A DNA stretch of 5,347 bases from an uncultured Clostridia bacterium (GTDB taxonomy: Bacteria > Bacillota > Clostridia > UMGS1883), in contig CANRER010000109.1 in NCBI GenBank assembly GCA_947629615.1, positions 1-5,347 of the forward strand, given 5' to 3'. The position numbers and the translations under genes are program-made. Under the pieces are notes generated by a model that was not told where the DNA came from, searched no databases, and saw only the letters and a program-made list of their open reading frames with translations. The stretch's first letter is position 1. Each line of letters starts with the position of its first letter. Below are positions 4,675 through 5,347 of this stretch, piece by piece.

Positions 4675-5347
4675 ATGAAAAACTACACAAAGTATCAAAG
4701 GGGCTACTTTATGCCTCCTGTAAACGAATTGAAATGGGCGAAAAAGGAGTACATAGACAAGGCTCCTATATGGTGCAGCGTCGATCTGCGCGACGGCAAT
4801 CAGGCGCTCGTTGTGCCGATGAGCCTTGAAGAAAAGCTCGAGTTTTTCCAATTCCTTATCGAGGTGGGCTTCAAGGAAATCGAGGTCGGCTTCCCCGCCG
4901 CCAGCGAAACCGAATACGAATTTGTCCGCGCACTCATCGAAAAAAACCTCATACCCGACGACGTGGTAATTCAGGTGCTCACGCAGTCGCGCGAGCATAT
5001 AATCAAAAAGACCTTCGAGTCCCTCAAAGGCTGCAAAAAGGCAATAGTCCACCTTTATAACTCCACCAGCGTGGCCCAGCGCGAGCAGGTTTTCAAAAAG
5101 GATAAGGACGCGATAAAGGAGATAGCCGTTTCCGGCGCGAAGCTGCTCAAGGAGTACGCCGACGCGACCGAGGGCGACTTCCTGTTCGAATACTCGCCCG
5201 AAAGCTTCACCGGCACCGAGCCCGAGTACGCCCTCGAGGTGTGCAACGCCGTGCTGGATATATGGCGGCCCACCCCCGACCGAAAGGTCATCATCAATCT
5301 GCCCGTCACGGTGGAGATGTCGCTGCCCCACGTTTACGCGAGCCAGA
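4675..5347 (+). CDS. leuA: 2-isopropylmalate synthase, type 2 LeuA (partial, 5' part)
   Basis: LeuA condenses acetyl-CoA with 2-oxoisovalerate to 2-isopropylmalate, the first committed step of leucine synthesis. The frame runs from the ATG at 4675 to the window edge (224 codons, plus one base, of an expected 550 or so). The N-terminus has the longer type-2 LeuA lead-in, then APIWCSVDLRDGNQAL (30-45), in which R39-D40 belong to the DRE-TIM active site (LRDGNQ replaces the LRDGEQ of type 1). EIEVGFPAASETEYEFV (68-84) is a further family block. The catalytic barrel continues to the cut; the C-terminal leucine-sensing domain is outside. AGGGAG (4661-4666) lies 8 nt upstream. Regulation by the leucine T-box 240 nt upstream supports the LeuA call over citramalate or homocitrate synthase. 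No frameshift is seen in the visible part. Confidence 0.96.
   Translation, partial: MKNYTKYQRGYFMPPVNELKWAKKEYIDKAPIWCSVDLRDGNQALVVPMSLEEKLEFFQFLIEVGFKEIEVGFPAASETEYEFVRALIEKNLIPDDVVIQVLTQSREHIIKKTFESLKGCKKAIVHLYNSTSVAQREQVFKKDKDAIKEIAVSGAKLLKEYADATEGDFLFEYSPESFTGTEPEYALEVCNAVLDIWRPTPDRKVIINLPVTVEMSLPHVYASQ

Noticed and set aside
4642..5331. 229-codon open frame on minus opposite leuA
   Set aside because: It is the mirror of a highly conserved LeuA reading frame; the translation shows no known motif and no ribosome site.
1..5347. CRISPR arrays, tRNA or rRNA genes, phage attachment sites
   Set aside because: I looked for spaced direct repeats, cloverleaf arms and rRNA-like blocks and saw none; the tRNA-like signals all belong to the T-box leader.

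Overview
The window looks like chromosomal DNA of a low-to-moderate GC Clostridia-type Firmicute, plausibly a gut Oscillospiraceae-like organism. The reasons are the GC-rich coding DNA set in AT-rich spacers, strong GGAGG-type Shine-Dalgarno sites, sigma-A-type promoters (TTGACA/TATAAT), a T-box riboregulator, a type-2 LeuA and an exported SH3-NlpC/P60 hydrolase. The lineage is inferred from these traits, not from any database match.

Layout. Positions 1-959 (minus): rsmD and coaD, overlapping by ATGA, with a promoter at 999-1026; coaD runs off the left edge. Positions 1057-1701 (minus): a secreted SH3b-NlpC/P60 peptidoglycan endopeptidase with a consensus promoter and, just downstream of the -10, a perfect match to the published WalR box. 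Positions 1786-1950: a divergent AT-rich spacer with several inverted repeats. Positions 2009-3174 (plus): a LUD-domain protein translationally coupled (TGATG) to a P-loop kinase of the FlaR/adenylate-kinase-like type. Positions 3174-3216: a hairpin that can terminate both strands. It is shared with a 50-codon acidic protein gene at 3209-3361 on the minus strand, and both stop codons touch the stem. Positions 3479-4111 (plus): a HAD-family phosphatase behind a perfect consensus promoter. Positions 4130-4436: a promoter and a leucine-type T-box leader with specifier CUC, antiterminator and terminator. Positions 4456-4641: the C-terminal remnant of a Y1 (IS200/REP-associated) transposase wedged between the T-box and its target gene. 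Positions 4675-5347: the first 224 codons of leuA (2-isopropylmalate synthase), cut by the right edge.

How the parts work together. Most genes are independent housekeeping units: CoA synthesis (coaD), 16S rRNA modification (rsmD), wall remodelling (NlpC/P60) and leucine synthesis (leuA). The leucine unit is the best-explained circuit: uncharged tRNA-Leu should bind the CUC specifier and the UGGU bulge, block the terminator and allow leuA transcription. The points most worth a second look are the transposase remnant inside that regulated transcript, the WalR-like box at the wall hydrolase promoter, and the undescribed acidic small protein. I see no clear sign of a wholly new multi-gene system; the unusual material is regulatory or small-gene scale.
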